From contig JAUROO010000092.1 of NCBI GenBank assembly GCA_030829765.1, forward strand, positions 1 through 15,855: a stretch of DNA of 15,855 bases, written 5' to 3'. The notes beneath the pieces were generated by a model that saw nothing but the letters and a program-made list of their open reading frames with translations, did not search any database and had not been told where the DNA came from. Below are positions 1-9,501 of the stretch, one piece after another; position 1 is the first letter of the stretch; every line of letters begins with the position of its first letter. Source of the stretch: Miltoncostaeales bacterium. GTDB lineage: Bacteria > Actinomycetota > Thermoleophilia > Miltoncostaeales > Miltoncostaeaceae. The position numbers and the translations under genes were made by a program.

Positions 1-1011
1 AGCCTCCACCTTGGCGTCGATCTCCGACTGCGGGGCCTCCACGATGGACGCGCCGTTGCGCATGGTCGGCGTGCCCGAGATGCTGTTGCGGGCGATGCGG
101 TCCTTGTCGGTGGTGATCGCCTGCTCCATGATGCCCAGCAGGCGCGGCACCGACCGCACGTTGGTGGTGATGTTGTCGGCGAAGATGCTCGCGTACGCGG
201 GGATCTCCGGCAGGTTCCCGAAGCGGTTGGTCTGGCGCTTCAGCTCCGACAGGAACGCCTGCTGGCGCGCGATGCGCGCGAAGTCCGAGTCGGTGTGCCG
301 ATAGCGCACGTAGTCGAGGGCGTCCACGCCGTTCAGGCGCTGGTAGCCGGGCTTGAGATCGATCTCCTCGTAGTCGTCGATGCCGTCACCGGGCACGTTC
401 TTGTGGAAGTACTTGCGATCGACGTCCAGGTACACCCCACCCACCTGATCCACCAGCTTCTCGAATCCATCGAAGTCGATGTTCACGAAGTAGTTGATGG
501 GCTGGCCGGTCAGCGACTTGATGGTCTCGATCGTCTTGGCCGGACCACCTGCCGAGAACGCGGCGTTGATCTTGTCCGTGCCATAGCCGGGAATGTTCAC
601 GTACAAGTCACGGGGGAAGGACAGCATCGAGATAAAGCCCCTGTCACCGTCCATCCGCAGGAGGATCAGCGAATCGGACCGGCCGGGGTCACCCGCGCCC
701 TCCGCGCCCGCGCGCTTGTCGGAGCCGATCAAGAGGATGTTGACCGGCCGGCCGGGCACGTCGGGGTCCACGGCCTTCTGGGCGTCAATCACCAGCTTGG
801 TGTCGGGACTGGCCTTGCCCAGGGTGTTGTCCAGCAGCTGGTAGCTGGCCACGGCCAGGCCGGCGCCCGCGCCCACCACCAGGAATGCCAGCCACATGAA
901 CACCCACGGCCAGCGGCGGCGGCGGCGCGGCACGCGGTACCAGCGCGCCGGGCGCTCGGCGTCGTCCAGTTCCACGTCGGGGTCGGGAGGGGTGCCCTGG
1001 TCGTCGCTCAC
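1..1011 (-). CDS. LCP (LytR-CpsA-Psr) family cell-wall polymer transferase, 3' end beyond window
   Basis: The N-terminal 337 residues are present and the C-terminus runs off the window at base 1. A short acidic/proline cytoplasmic tail (residues 1-23) and an arginine stretch (29-33) precede one membrane helix at about 35-56, giving the N-in, C-out topology of LCP proteins. The LCP catalytic domain follows: NILLIGSD at 91-98, RSDSLILL at 111-118, then LSFPRDLYV with the phosphate-binding arginine R134, DKINAAFS, NYFVNIDFDGF, GGVYLDV and ALDYVRYRHTDSDFARIARQQ. Family members move lipid-linked glycopolymers onto peptidoglycan outside the membrane; the polymer used here cannot be told. The GTG start at 1011-1009 shares the GTGA with the stop of the M20 gene, so the two are probably translationally coupled. 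Whether an extra C-terminal domain (LytR_C) exists cannot be seen. Confidence 0.93.
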   Translation of the reverse strand, partial: MSDDQGTPPDPDVELDDAERPARWYRVPRRRRRWPWVFMWLAFLVVGAGAGLAVASYQLLDNTLGKASPDTKLVIDAQKAVDPDVPGRPVNILLIGSDKRAGAEGAGDPGRSDSLILLRMDGDRGFISMLSFPRDLYVNIPGYGTDKINAAFSAGGPAKTIETIKSLTGQPINYFVNIDFDGFEKLVDQVGGVYLDVDRKYFHKNVPGDGIDDYEEIDLKPGYQRLNGVDALDYVRYRHTDSDFARIARQQAFLSELKRQTNRFGNLPEIPAYASIFADNITTNVRSVPRLLGIMEQAITTDKDRIARNSISGTPTMRNGASIVEAPQSEIDAKVEA

Positions 1012-2138
1012 GCGCGCGCCCCCGCTCCGCGACCCGTGGTCGCGCCCTCGGGCGCCGCCGTGGCGGCCGCCTGCGCGAACTCCCTGATTGCCTGCCGGTA
1101 GGCCATCAGGCTGGGGATCTCCACGTACTCATCGGGACCATGATGCCCGGCGCCGCGGGGGCCAAACTCCACGGCGGGTACGCCCACCTTCAGGAACGCC
1201 ACGGCATCCGACGCGCCGTCGCGCCCCACCGACGTGGCCGAGGAGTCATGTCGCGACGCGCAGTCCACCAGCGCGGCCACCAGCGGGTGCGCCGGGTCGG
1301 TGTCGGCCGGCGGGCGGGCGATCGCCACCTCCACGGATGCCGCCCCCACCTCGCGGGCCTGCCGCAGGATCTCGTCGGGGTCCTGCCCCGGCAGGTAGCG
1401 CACGTCCACGTGCATCAGGCAGTGGTCGGGAACCTTGTTCACCGCGTCGCCACCCTCGATGCGCCCCAGGTTGACCGACGGGCGCGCGAACAGGCGCGTG
1501 GATGCCCGCGTGAAGGGAAGCGACTCCAGGCGCCGGTACACCTCCAGCGCGCGCACGATGGCGTTATCGCCCAGCCAGGGCGTGGACCCGTGCGCGGAGC
1601 GGCCCTCCACGCGCACCTCGAGGATCATGACGCCCTTCGCCTGCACCCCCACCTGCATGTCGGTGGGCTCGCCGCACACCACGATGTCCGCGCGCATTCC
1701 GCGGTCCACCAGCATCTCCGTGGCGTTCGGCCCCGGCTGGGTGCGCTCCTCATCCGGCACGATCACCAGGTCCACCTGCACACCGCTGGGCGGTGCCGCG
1801 GCCAGGTCGGAGGTGGCGAGCATCATCGCGCCGAGGGCGGCCTTCATGTCGTATGCGCCGCGCCCGATCAGCCGATCACCGTCAATGCGGGGTGAGAACT
1901 GCCCGGGGTTGCCCGGCACGACATCCATGTGGCCGTTCAGGATCACCCTGACGGGCCCGGAGCCGGCGGTGGCCACCAGGACCTCGCGGTCCCCCAGGTC
2001 GTGTCGGCGGAGATCGACGCCCCTGCCCTCCAGCCATCCGGCGGCGAAGTCCATCGCCACGGCGAGTCCTGCCGGGTCGGAGGTGTCATGGGCGATGAGC
2101 CGCTCGGCGAGACGGACTTCATCCACGTGGGCGAGCAT
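1008..2138 (-). CDS. M20 family metallopeptidase/deacylase (ArgE/DapE-like)
   Basis: A 376-residue cytosolic zinc hydrolase of the ArgE/DapE/carboxypeptidase G2 family. Metal-site motifs are in order: NGHMDVVPG (H70, D72), GRGAYDMK (bridging D97), PDEERT (E130/E131, general base and ligand), CGEPTD (E157) and FGPRGAGHHGPDE (H332/H333). The SAHGSTPW stretch at 181-188 fits the dimerisation domain, with the histidine that completes the partner's active site. The family removes acyl groups from N-acyl amino acids, as in arginine or diaminopimelate synthesis, or trims peptides. Substrate cannot be decided, and no arginine or lysine gene is adjacent. The frame stays open to 2288, but homology begins at the ATG at 2138, 40 bp after the MFS stop; no clear Shine-Dalgarno precedes it. 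The low-complexity A/G/R tail (about 357-376) overlaps the LCP start by 4 bp. Confidence 0.9.
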   Translation of the reverse strand: MLAHVDEVRLAERLIAHDTSDPAGLAVAMDFAAGWLEGRGVDLRRHDLGDREVLVATAGSGPVRVILNGHMDVVPGNPGQFSPRIDGDRLIGRGAYDMKAALGAMMLATSDLAAAPPSGVQVDLVIVPDEERTQPGPNATEMLVDRGMRADIVVCGEPTDMQVGVQAKGVMILEVRVEGRSAHGSTPWLGDNAIVRALEVYRRLESLPFTRASTRLFARPSVNLGRIEGGDAVNKVPDHCLMHVDVRYLPGQDPDEILRQAREVGAASVEVAIARPPADTDPAHPLVAALVDCASRHDSSATSVGRDGASDAVAFLKVGVPAVEFGPRGAGHHGPDEYVEIPSLMAYRQAIREFAQAAATAAPEGATTGRGAGARA

Positions 2139-2178
2139 AGCCAATGGCCCGGGCGCCCCGGGAGCCCGGGGTTCCCGT

Positions 2179-3399
2179 TCAGCTGCGGATCGTGCGGATA
2201 TCGCGATCGATCTCCGGCACCGGGTGCGCGATGGACCACGCCCCCCACCCCAGCAGGCACATCGATGCGATTCCGAGGCTCCAGCCAATGCCGAGCGCCC
2301 CCGCCACCGCGCCGAATGCCACCGACCCGACGGCGATCGGCGTGATCACCGACAGCTGGTAGAAGCCCAGCATGCGCCCCAGCATCTGCGAGGGGGACGA
2401 CAGCTGTATCGCCGTGTTGGTGAGGGTGAGTATCCAGATCCAGAACGAGCCCGCCACCAGCATTCCCGGCACGCTCACCCACAGCACCGGCGAGGCTGCC
2501 ACCACGCCGAGGGCCGCCCCGAATCCCAGGGTGCCGATGGGGATCGCCAGATGGCGCGGCAACCCGCGTCCGGACAGCACCTGCAGCGCCCACGCGCCTG
2601 CCAGGGCACCGGCGCCCATGGCGCCCAGCAACAGCCCCAGCGCCACCGGCCCGCCGCCCACGCGGCGTGCCACCACGGGCGCGAGCTCCTGGATGGGCCC
2701 GGCGAACACCATGAACGCGAACATGCCCACCAGCAGGCGCCGTGCCGCGGCGTCACCCATCGCATACGTCAGCGCCGTCCGCAGCCGCTCCGGCACCTTG
2801 CTGCCCTGCTGCACGTGCGGGGCCGCGATCAGCGCCCCCACCAGAGCGAGGAACGAGCAGGCGTTCAACAGGAAGCACCACGTGGCGCCCGCGAAGGCCA
2901 GGGTCACCCCGCCCAGGAGGGGCCCGATGGCGCGGGCCACGTTGATGCCGGCGGCATTCAGCGCCACCGCCTCCTGCAGCCGGGCGGTTGGTACAAGGGC
3001 CGGCACGAGGGCCAGCACGGAGGGAAGCCCGATCGCGAAGGCCGCGCCCATCACCGTGGTGGCCACGAATATCGCGCCCACCGACAGATGGCCCGTGCCG
3101 GCGAGCACCCCAAGCGCCACGGCCCCAAGCGCCTCCACCGAGAAGGTCGTGATGCCCACCCGCCGCCAGTCGTAGCGGTCGGCGATCTTCCCTCCCCACG
3201 CGGACAGCACGAACGCCGGCGCGCGGTAGGCCAGGGCCAGCAGGCCCACCATGGTGGCGCTGCCGGTGATCTGCAGCACCAGCCAACCCGCGGCGACGGC
3301 CTGGAACCACGTGCCGCCGTTCGACAGCACGCTGCCGGCCCACACGTTGCGGAAGGCCGGGACGCGCAGCACGGCAGGTATTCCGAGGGCTCCGGCCAC
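2179..3399 (-). CDS. MFS transporter, EntS/MFS_3-type exporter
   Basis: A 406-residue, very hydrophobic protein compatible with the 12 helices of a major facilitator. It opens with FRNVWAGSVLSNGGTWFQ, followed by the TM1-2 pattern WLVLQITGSATMVGLL typical of the enterobactin-exporter-like MFS_3 group. Motif A of the loop between helices 2 and 3 is GGKIADRYDWRR at residues 69-80, with the conserved D and R. Such proteins are proton-driven exporters of siderophores, drugs or metabolites; the substrate is unknown. The GTG at 3399 is the most upstream possible start because an in-frame TAG lies 12 bp before it, and no Shine-Dalgarno is evident. A second GTG at codon 10 has a purine-rich GGAAT upstream and may be the true start. 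Separated from mdh by 192 bp with two strong hairpins, it probably begins its own transcription unit with the M20 and LCP genes. Confidence 0.9.
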   Translation of the reverse strand: MAGALGIPAVLRVPAFRNVWAGSVLSNGGTWFQAVAAGWLVLQITGSATMVGLLALAYRAPAFVLSAWGGKIADRYDWRRVGITTFSVEALGAVALGVLAGTGHLSVGAIFVATTVMGAAFAIGLPSVLALVPALVPTARLQEAVALNAAGINVARAIGPLLGGVTLAFAGATWCFLLNACSFLALVGALIAAPHVQQGSKVPERLRTALTYAMGDAAARRLLVGMFAFMVFAGPIQELAPVVARRVGGGPVALGLLLGAMGAGALAGAWALQVLSGRGLPRHLAIPIGTLGFGAALGVVAASPVLWVSVPGMLVAGSFWIWILTLTNTAIQLSSPSQMLGRMLGFYQLSVITPIAVGSVAFGAVAGALGIGWSLGIASMCLLGWGAWSIAHPVPEIDRDIRTIRS

Positions 3400-3422
3400 G
3401 GACGAACGCTAACCGAGCCCGG

Positions 3423-3486
3423 GCACCCGGCGGGCGGAGCGCGTGATGGGCGGAGGGAATACCCCAGCGCTCCGCCCGCCGGGTGC
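3423..3486. repeat. Perfect 20-bp inverted repeat with 24-nt loop, upstream of MFS gene
   Basis: The left arm is 3423-3442 (GCACCCGGCGGGCGGAGCGC) and the right arm at 3467-3486 is its exact reverse complement. Inside the loop, GGGCGGAG at 3448-3455 duplicates part of the left arm (3432-3439) and could pair with CTCCGCCC at 3470-3477 of the right arm, giving a short alternative hairpin. It lies 23 bp before the MFS start and 33 bp after the probable mdh terminator. It could be a second terminator, an operator or a leader structure; no U-run follows on either strand. Confidence 0.85.
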
Positions 3487-3519
3487 GCAGACGCAGATCG
3501 GGAATCCCCCCGGAACGCT

Positions 3520-3545
3520 GCGAGGGGCCCTCTCGGGCCCCTCGC
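3520..3545 (-). terminator. Probable terminator of the wecA-atp-mdh unit
   Basis: A perfect 11-bp stem (3520-3530 with 3535-3545, arms GCGAGGGGCCC/GGGCCCCTCGC) closes a four-base loop, 46 bp after the mdh stop. No U-tract follows, so it would be a GC-only hairpin of the kind often found at gene ends in high-GC Actinobacteria. Termination activity is inferred from position and stability only. Confidence 0.6.
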
Positions 3546-3591
3546 GTGCTTCACACGTTACCGCCCTCCGGGCTGTACGAAAGGCTGGTTC

Positions 3592-4578
3592 CTAGATAAG
3601 TCCCAGATCCTTTACAGCCTGGCGCTCCTCCTCGAGCTCGGCGACCGACCGCTCGATCCGGGGCTTCGAGAACGCGTCCATCTCGATGCCCTCGACCACG
3701 TTCCACTCGCCGCCCGCGCATGTGCACGGAAGGCCCACGATCAGGCCCTCGGGAGTGCCGTACTGGCCGGTCGACGGAACGCCCATCGACACCCAGTCAC
3801 CCGCCGGGGTACCCAGCACCCAGTCGCGCATGTGGTCGATGGCGGCGTTGGCCGCCGAGGCCACGGATGAGCCGCCACGGGCCTCGATGATGGCGGCGCC
3901 ACGGGTCTGCACGGTGGGGATGAAGGTGTCGGCCACCCAGGCCTCGTCCGAGATGGCGTCCCATGCGCTCTTCCCGGCGACCTTCGCGTGCACCACGTCG
4001 GGGTACTGCGTGGCCGAGTGGTTACCCCAGATCGTCATGTTGGTGACCTCGGCCACCTGCACACCGGTCTTCTGGGCGACCTGCGTCATGGCGCGGTTGT
4101 GATCCAGGCGCATCATCGCCGTGAAGCGCTCCTTCGGCACGTCGGGCGCGCTGTTCATGGCAATCAGTGCGTTGGTGTTGGCCGGGTTGCCCACCACCAG
4201 CACCTTGACGTCGTCGGCCGCGCGGTCGTTGATCGCCTTGCCCTGCACGGTGAAGATGGCGCCGTTGGCCTCGAGCAGGTCGCCGCGCTCCATCCCCTTG
4301 GTGCGCGGGCGCGCGCCCACCAGCAGACAGACGTTGGCGCCGTCGAACGCCTCGTTCGGATCATCGGTGCCCATCCAGCCGGACAGCAGCGGGAATGCGC
4401 AGTCGTCCAGCTCCATGCCGACGCCGTCCAGGGCGCCGCGGGCCTGCGGGATCTCGAGCATCCGGAGCTCGACGGGCGTGTCGGGGCCCAGCAGCTGACC
4501 GCTGGCGATCCGGAACAGGAGCGCGTAGCCGATCTGGCCGGCGGCTCCGGTGACGACGACGCGGACGGGACTTGCCAA
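3592..4578 (-). CDS. mdh: Malate dehydrogenase (NAD-dependent, cytosolic MDH type)
   Basis: A 328-residue enzyme oxidising malate to oxaloacetate with NAD in the TCA cycle. The Rossmann motif GAAGQIG is at 11-17 and the acidic residue that selects NAD is E42. The mobile substrate loop has R92 and R98 in ARPRTKGMERGD. The VGNPANTN motif carries N131, MRLDHNR carries D159 and R162, and the catalytic base is H187 in WGNHSATQ. Length and motifs match the two-domain MDH group of Actinobacteria, Thermus and eukaryotic cytosol. The start is TTG at 4578-4576: GGAGGA at 4589-4584 sits 5 nt upstream and no ATG or GTG is available in frame nearby. Only 14 bp separate it from the atpC stop, so it is read as the last gene of the ATP synthase operon. 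The hairpin at 3520-3545 follows. Confidence 0.97.
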   Translation of the reverse strand: MASPVRVVVTGAAGQIGYALLFRIASGQLLGPDTPVELRMLEIPQARGALDGVGMELDDCAFPLLSGWMGTDDPNEAFDGANVCLLVGARPRTKGMERGDLLEANGAIFTVQGKAINDRAADDVKVLVVGNPANTNALIAMNSAPDVPKERFTAMMRLDHNRAMTQVAQKTGVQVAEVTNMTIWGNHSATQYPDVVHAKVAGKSAWDAISDEAWVADTFIPTVQTRGAAIIEARGGSSVASAANAAIDHMRDWVLGTPAGDWVSMGVPSTGQYGTPEGLIVGLPCTCAGGEWNVVEGIEMDAFSKPRIERSVAELEEERQAVKDLGLI

Positions 4579-4583
4579 TGGAT

Positions 4584-4589
4584 TCCTCC
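4584..4589 (-). promoter_or_regulatory. Ribosome binding site fixing the TTG start of mdh
   Basis: GGAGGA on the minus strand lies 5 nt before the TTG codon at 4578 and immediately after the atpC TAA (4595-4593). It is the strongest Shine-Dalgarno match at any junction of this operon apart from atpE and atpG, and it supports TTG initiation. Confidence 0.75.
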
Positions 4590-4592
4590 GTA

Positions 4593-5027
4593 TTAGGAGG
4601 CGGCCTTGTCGACCACCTTGAGACGGTTCTCGGCGCGGCGGAGCGCGGCCGTGGCGGCAGCCAGGGCCGCCTCGTCGTCGCCCGCGGCCTCAACGGCCTC
4701 CTGGGCGGCGCTCAGGGCCAGCTCGGCGCGGGCCCGGTCGATGTCGCCGGCCACCTCGGCCTGCTCCACCATGATCAGAACGCGATCATCCTCGACCGCG
4801 ATGTACCCCTCCGTGGTCGCCATGACCACCTCGGAGTCGTCCAGCATCTTGATGCGGGTGCTGCCCGGGCGGAGCACCGCGATGAGCGGCACGTGGCGCG
4901 GGAGGATTCCCACCTCGCCGCCCACGCTCGGCGCCACCACCATGGCGGCCACGCCGTCGTGCACCACGCCCTCCGGCGTGAGCACCTGCACGCCGACGCG
5001 CTTCTGCTCGGGCGAGCCCGTGCTCAC
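4593..5027 (-). CDS. atpC: F1Fo ATP synthase subunit epsilon
   Basis: A 144-residue central-stalk subunit that rotates with gamma and can inhibit ATP hydrolysis. The N-terminal beta-sandwich is recognisable (VQVLTPEGVVHDG, then VGGEVGILPRHVPLIAVLRPG and TTEGYIAVEDDRVLIMVE). The C-terminal two-helix region is alanine/glutamate rich (about 93-139), so the regulatory helices are present rather than truncated. The GTG start at 5027-5025 overlaps the atpD TGA as GTGA, with AAGG seven bases upstream inside atpD. The TAA at 4595-4593 is followed directly by the mdh ribosome binding site. Confidence 0.96.
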   Translation of the reverse strand: MSTGSPEQKRVGVQVLTPEGVVHDGVAAMVVAPSVGGEVGILPRHVPLIAVLRPGSTRIKMLDDSEVVMATTEGYIAVEDDRVLIMVEQAEVAGDIDRARAELALSAAQEAVEAAGDDEAALAAATAALRRAENRLKVVDKAAS

Positions 5028-6439
5028 GCGGCGGCCTTCGCCATCTCGGCACCCTTGGCGACGGCGTCCTCGATCGTGCCCACCAGCAGGAAGGCGCCCT
5101 CGGGGAGGTCATCGTGCTTGCCGTCGATGATCTCCTGGAAGCCGCGGACCGTGTCGCGCAGGCTCACGTAGGCGCCCGGGGTGCCCGTGAAGGCCTCGGC
5201 CACGTGGAAGGGCTGGGACAGGAACCGCTCAATGCGGCGTGCGCGGCCGACGGTGAGCTTCTGCTCGTCGGTCAGCTCGTCCACGCCGAGGATGGCGATG
5301 ATGTCCTGCAGGTCCTTGTACTCCTGAAGGATCTCCTGCACCCGTGTGGCCACGTGGTAGTGGTCCTCGCCCACGACGGTGGGCTCCAGCGCGGTGCTGG
5401 TGGAGTCCAGCGGGTCCACGGCCGGGTAGATGCCCTTCTCCGCGATCGCGCGGTTCAGCACGGTCGTGGCGTCGAGGTGGGCGAACGACGCGGCCGGCGC
5501 CGGGTCGGTCAGGTCGTCGGCGGGCACGTAGATGGCCTGCACCGACGTGACCGACCCGTTCCGGGTGGAGGTGATGCGCTCCTGCAGGTTGCCCATCTCG
5601 GTCTGCAGGGTGGGCTGGTAGCCCACGGCCGACGGCATGCGGCCGAGAAGAGCCGACACCTCGGAACCGGCCTGCACGAACCGGAAGATGTTGTCGATGA
5701 ACAGCAGCACGTCCTGACCGCCGACATCACGGAAGTACTCGGCCATGGTGAGACCGGTCAGGGCCACGCGCAGGCGGGCGCCCGGCGGCTCGTTCATCTG
5801 GCCGTACACCAGGGCGGTCTTCGAGATGACGCCCGACTCCTTCATCTCGAGCCAGAGGTCGTTGCCCTCGCGGGTGCGCTCGCCCACGCCGGCGAACACC
5901 GACAGACCGCCGTGCTCCTGGGCGATGTTGTGGATGAGCTCCTGGATGAGCACGGTCTTGCCCACGCCGGCCCCGCCGAACAGGCCCACCTTGCCGCCCT
6001 TCACGTACGGGGCGAGCAGGTCGATGACCTTGATGCCCGTCTCGAAGATCTCGGAGGTGGGGCTGAGTGCGTCGAACGCCGGGGGCTCGCGGTGGATGGG
6101 CCAGTCCTCGGATGCACTGACCGGACCGCCCTCGTCGATGGCGTCACCCAGGACGTTGAAGATGCGGCCCAGGGTGGGCTCGCCCACCGGCACCGAAATG
6201 GGGGCACCGGTGTCGGTCACCTGGGTGCCGCGCGCGAGGCCGTCCGTGGTGTCCAGCGCCACGGCGCGCACCTTGTCGTCGCCGAGCAGCTGCTGCACCT
6301 CGGCGACGAGGGTCGTCCCGTCGGGGCGGGTGATCTCCAGGGCGTTGTAGATGCCCGGGAGGTCATCGGTGAACCGGACGTCGAGCACGACGCCCTTGAT
6401 CTCGAGGATCGTCCCGGTGTTCTTCCCGTTGGTGCTCAT
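5024..6439 (-). CDS. atpD: F1Fo ATP synthase subunit beta (catalytic)
   Basis: A 471-residue catalytic subunit of F1. The P-loop GGAGVGKT is at 155-162, the catalytic glutamate E187 lies in GVGERTREGND with R188 next to it, and the Walker B strand LLFID is at 245-249. The C-terminal regulatory loop reads DELTDEQ at 387-393 in place of the textbook DELSEED, which is a common kind of variation. The N-terminal barrel (GTILEIKGVVLDVRF) and the TRNGSVTSVQAIYVPADDLTDPAP region are intact. The ATG start is 28 bp after the atpG stop and lacks a strong Shine-Dalgarno. The end overlaps the atpC start by 4 bp. Confidence 0.99.
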   Translation of the reverse strand: MSTNGKNTGTILEIKGVVLDVRFTDDLPGIYNALEITRPDGTTLVAEVQQLLGDDKVRAVALDTTDGLARGTQVTDTGAPISVPVGEPTLGRIFNVLGDAIDEGGPVSASEDWPIHREPPAFDALSPTSEIFETGIKVIDLLAPYVKGGKVGLFGGAGVGKTVLIQELIHNIAQEHGGLSVFAGVGERTREGNDLWLEMKESGVISKTALVYGQMNEPPGARLRVALTGLTMAEYFRDVGGQDVLLFIDNIFRFVQAGSEVSALLGRMPSAVGYQPTLQTEMGNLQERITSTRNGSVTSVQAIYVPADDLTDPAPAASFAHLDATTVLNRAIAEKGIYPAVDPLDSTSTALEPTVVGEDHYHVATRVQEILQEYKDLQDIIAILGVDELTDEQKLTVGRARRIERFLSQPFHVAEAFTGTPGAYVSLRDTVRGFQEIIDGKHDDLPEGAFLLVGTIEDAVAKGAEMAKAAA

Positions 6440-6467
6440 CAGGCTGAGAATCCGTTCGTCGTTGGGT

Positions 6468-7366
6468 CTAGCTGAGGGCGTCGGCTCCCGCGACCACCTC
6501 GAGGATCTCCTGGGTGATCGCGGCCTGCCGGGCGCGGTTCATCGCGAGCGTGAGGTCCGCGATGAGCTGCTCCGCATTGTCGCTTGCATTGCTCATGGCC
6601 GTGCGCCGGGCGGCGTGCTCGGCCGCGGCGCTCTCGAGGAGCGCCCGGTAGATCGTGGTGTTCACGAAGGTCGGAAGCAGGTCGGACAGAAGCGCGAGCG
6701 GCTCCGGCTCGAACTCCGCGAGGGCCTTCGAGAACACCGGCTCGGTGTCCGGATCGTCGTCGTCGTCCTCCACGACATCCCGCGGCACCGGCAGCAGCTG
6801 CTCGGCCGTCACGCGCTGCTCCACGAGCGACTTGAACTCGTTGAACACCAGCACCACGCGGTCGGTCTCCTGCTCGAGGTACCGCTGGCCCACGAAGTCG
6901 GCCACCCTCGTGGCGTCGGCGAACGTGGGCTCGGACGAGAAGCCCTGGAAGTCGTTGTCCAGCACCTTGCCGCGGAAGCGCAGCGTCCCGCCGCCCTTCT
7001 TGCCCACGGCCGTGAACACGACCTCGTCGAAGCCCTCCTCCAGCAGCGCGTCGGCCTCCTGCAGCGCCCGGCGCACCACGTTCACGTTGAACGCGCCGGC
7101 CAGGCCGCGGTCGCCCGTGACCACCAGCACGGCAGCCCGGCGGGTTTCCTCGCGCTCGTCCAGCAGCGGGATGCCGTTCAGGTTGCCGGCACGGCGGGCC
7201 GCGCCGGCCATGAGGCGCCGCATGCCCTTGGCGTACGGACGCAGCGCCTCGATCCGGCCCTGCGCGCGCCGCAGCTTCGCCGACGCCACCAGCTCCATGG
7301 CACGGGTGATCTTGCTCGTGCCCGTGACCGAGGTGATGCGCTGCTTGATGTCCTGCTGGCTCGGCA

Positions 7367-7367
<1 letters not shown>
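6468..7367 (-). CDS. atpG: F1Fo ATP synthase subunit gamma
   Basis: A 299-residue rotor shaft subunit. The N-terminal coiled-coil helix (IKQRITSVTGTSKITRAMELVASAKL) and the C-terminal helix (MSNASDNAEQLIADLTLAMNRARQAAITQEILEVVAGADAL region) are the conserved elements that form the axle inside alpha3beta3. The GDRGLAGAFN motif is at about 84-93. An acidic run, EDDDDDPDTEP, sits before the final helical part; E. coli gamma also has an acidic stretch here, so I do not read it as special. The GTG start at 7367-7365 shares one base with the TAG of atpA, and GGGGAGG lies 10 nt upstream. Confidence 0.98.
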
Positions 7368-8899
<1,532 letters not shown>

Positions 8900-8943
8900 C
8901 GGTCGGTGAATACCTTTCTGGGTTGGTGCGGCGGTGCCGCGCG

Positions 8944-9501
8944 TCAGGCCTCGACGGCGGTGGACAGATCGACGGGCGCGGTCTCCAGCGAGCGACGCAT
9001 CTCCTCAAGCCGGGTACGGAGCGACGCGTCCACGACGACATCGCCCACGCGCAGCACGAGCCCGCCGATGATCGACGGATCCACGGTCTCCTCGAGCTCG
9101 GCGTCACGGCCCGTCTGGGCGCGCACCTTGTCGCGGATCTTCTCGCGCAGGTCGGGCGTGAGCGGCACCGCGGTCACCGCGGTCACCACCACGCGCCCCT
9201 CGGCCGCGTCGACCCGGCGGCCATAGGCGGCGACGACCTCGTCGATCTCCGCGATCCGGCCACGGTCGAGCAGCACCTGCACGAACCCGAGGGACACCGG
9301 GTGGGCGCCCTCCATGAGGTCGGCGACGGCCGCCCTCTTGGCCGTCGCATCGATCTCGGGGCTCGTGAGTGCGTCGCGCAGTTCGGTACCGGGTGCCATC
9401 GCGCCGGCGAACTCAGTGAGCTCGCTGCGCACCTCGTCAACGGCGGACTGCGCCTCGGCGGCCTCGTACAGGGCCTCCGCGTATGTGGCCGCGACGCTCA
9501 T
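8944..9501 (-). CDS. atpH: F1Fo ATP synthase subunit delta (peripheral stalk)
   Basis: A 185-residue subunit joining the top of F1 to the b-stalk. The start MSVAATYAEALYEAAEAQ is the typical delta/OSCP N-terminal helix, and the C-terminal part (VVVTAVTAVPLTPDLREKI, then VDPSIIGGLVLRVGDVVVDASLRTRLEEMR) is the diagnostic end. It is a stand-alone gene, unlike the mycobacterial b-delta fusion. The ATG at 9501-9499 shares one base with the atpF TGA, and AGAAGG lies 4 nt upstream inside atpF. Confidence 0.97.
   Translation of the reverse strand: MSVAATYAEALYEAAEAQSAVDEVRSELTEFAGAMAPGTELRDALTSPEIDATAKRAAVADLMEGAHPVSLGFVQVLLDRGRIAEIDEVVAAYGRRVDAAEGRVVVTAVTAVPLTPDLREKIRDKVRAQTGRDAELEETVDPSIIGGLVLRVGDVVVDASLRTRLEEMRRSLETAPVDLSTAVEA

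Noticed and set aside
2139..2288. Upstream extension of the M20 protein by 50 residues
   Set aside because: The extension overlaps the MFS coding end, is low complexity and has no family homology that I recognise.
1435..3870. Very long plus-strand open frame (over 800 codons) antisense to the M20 and MFS genes
   Set aside because: Its translation is arginine/histidine/proline/alanine-rich low complexity with no domain, as expected opposite GC-rich genes. The minus strand carries clear MFS and M20 motifs over the same bases.
5114..6475. 453-codon plus-strand open frame antisense to atpD
   Set aside because: A mirror of beta-subunit codon bias, rich in histidine, valine and glycine without motifs; atpD is unambiguous.
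6720..6800. Acidic EDDDDDPDTEP run in gamma as a novel regulatory insertion
   Set aside because: E. coli gamma has a comparable acidic stretch at the same place, and it is not the mycobacterial gamma loop position.
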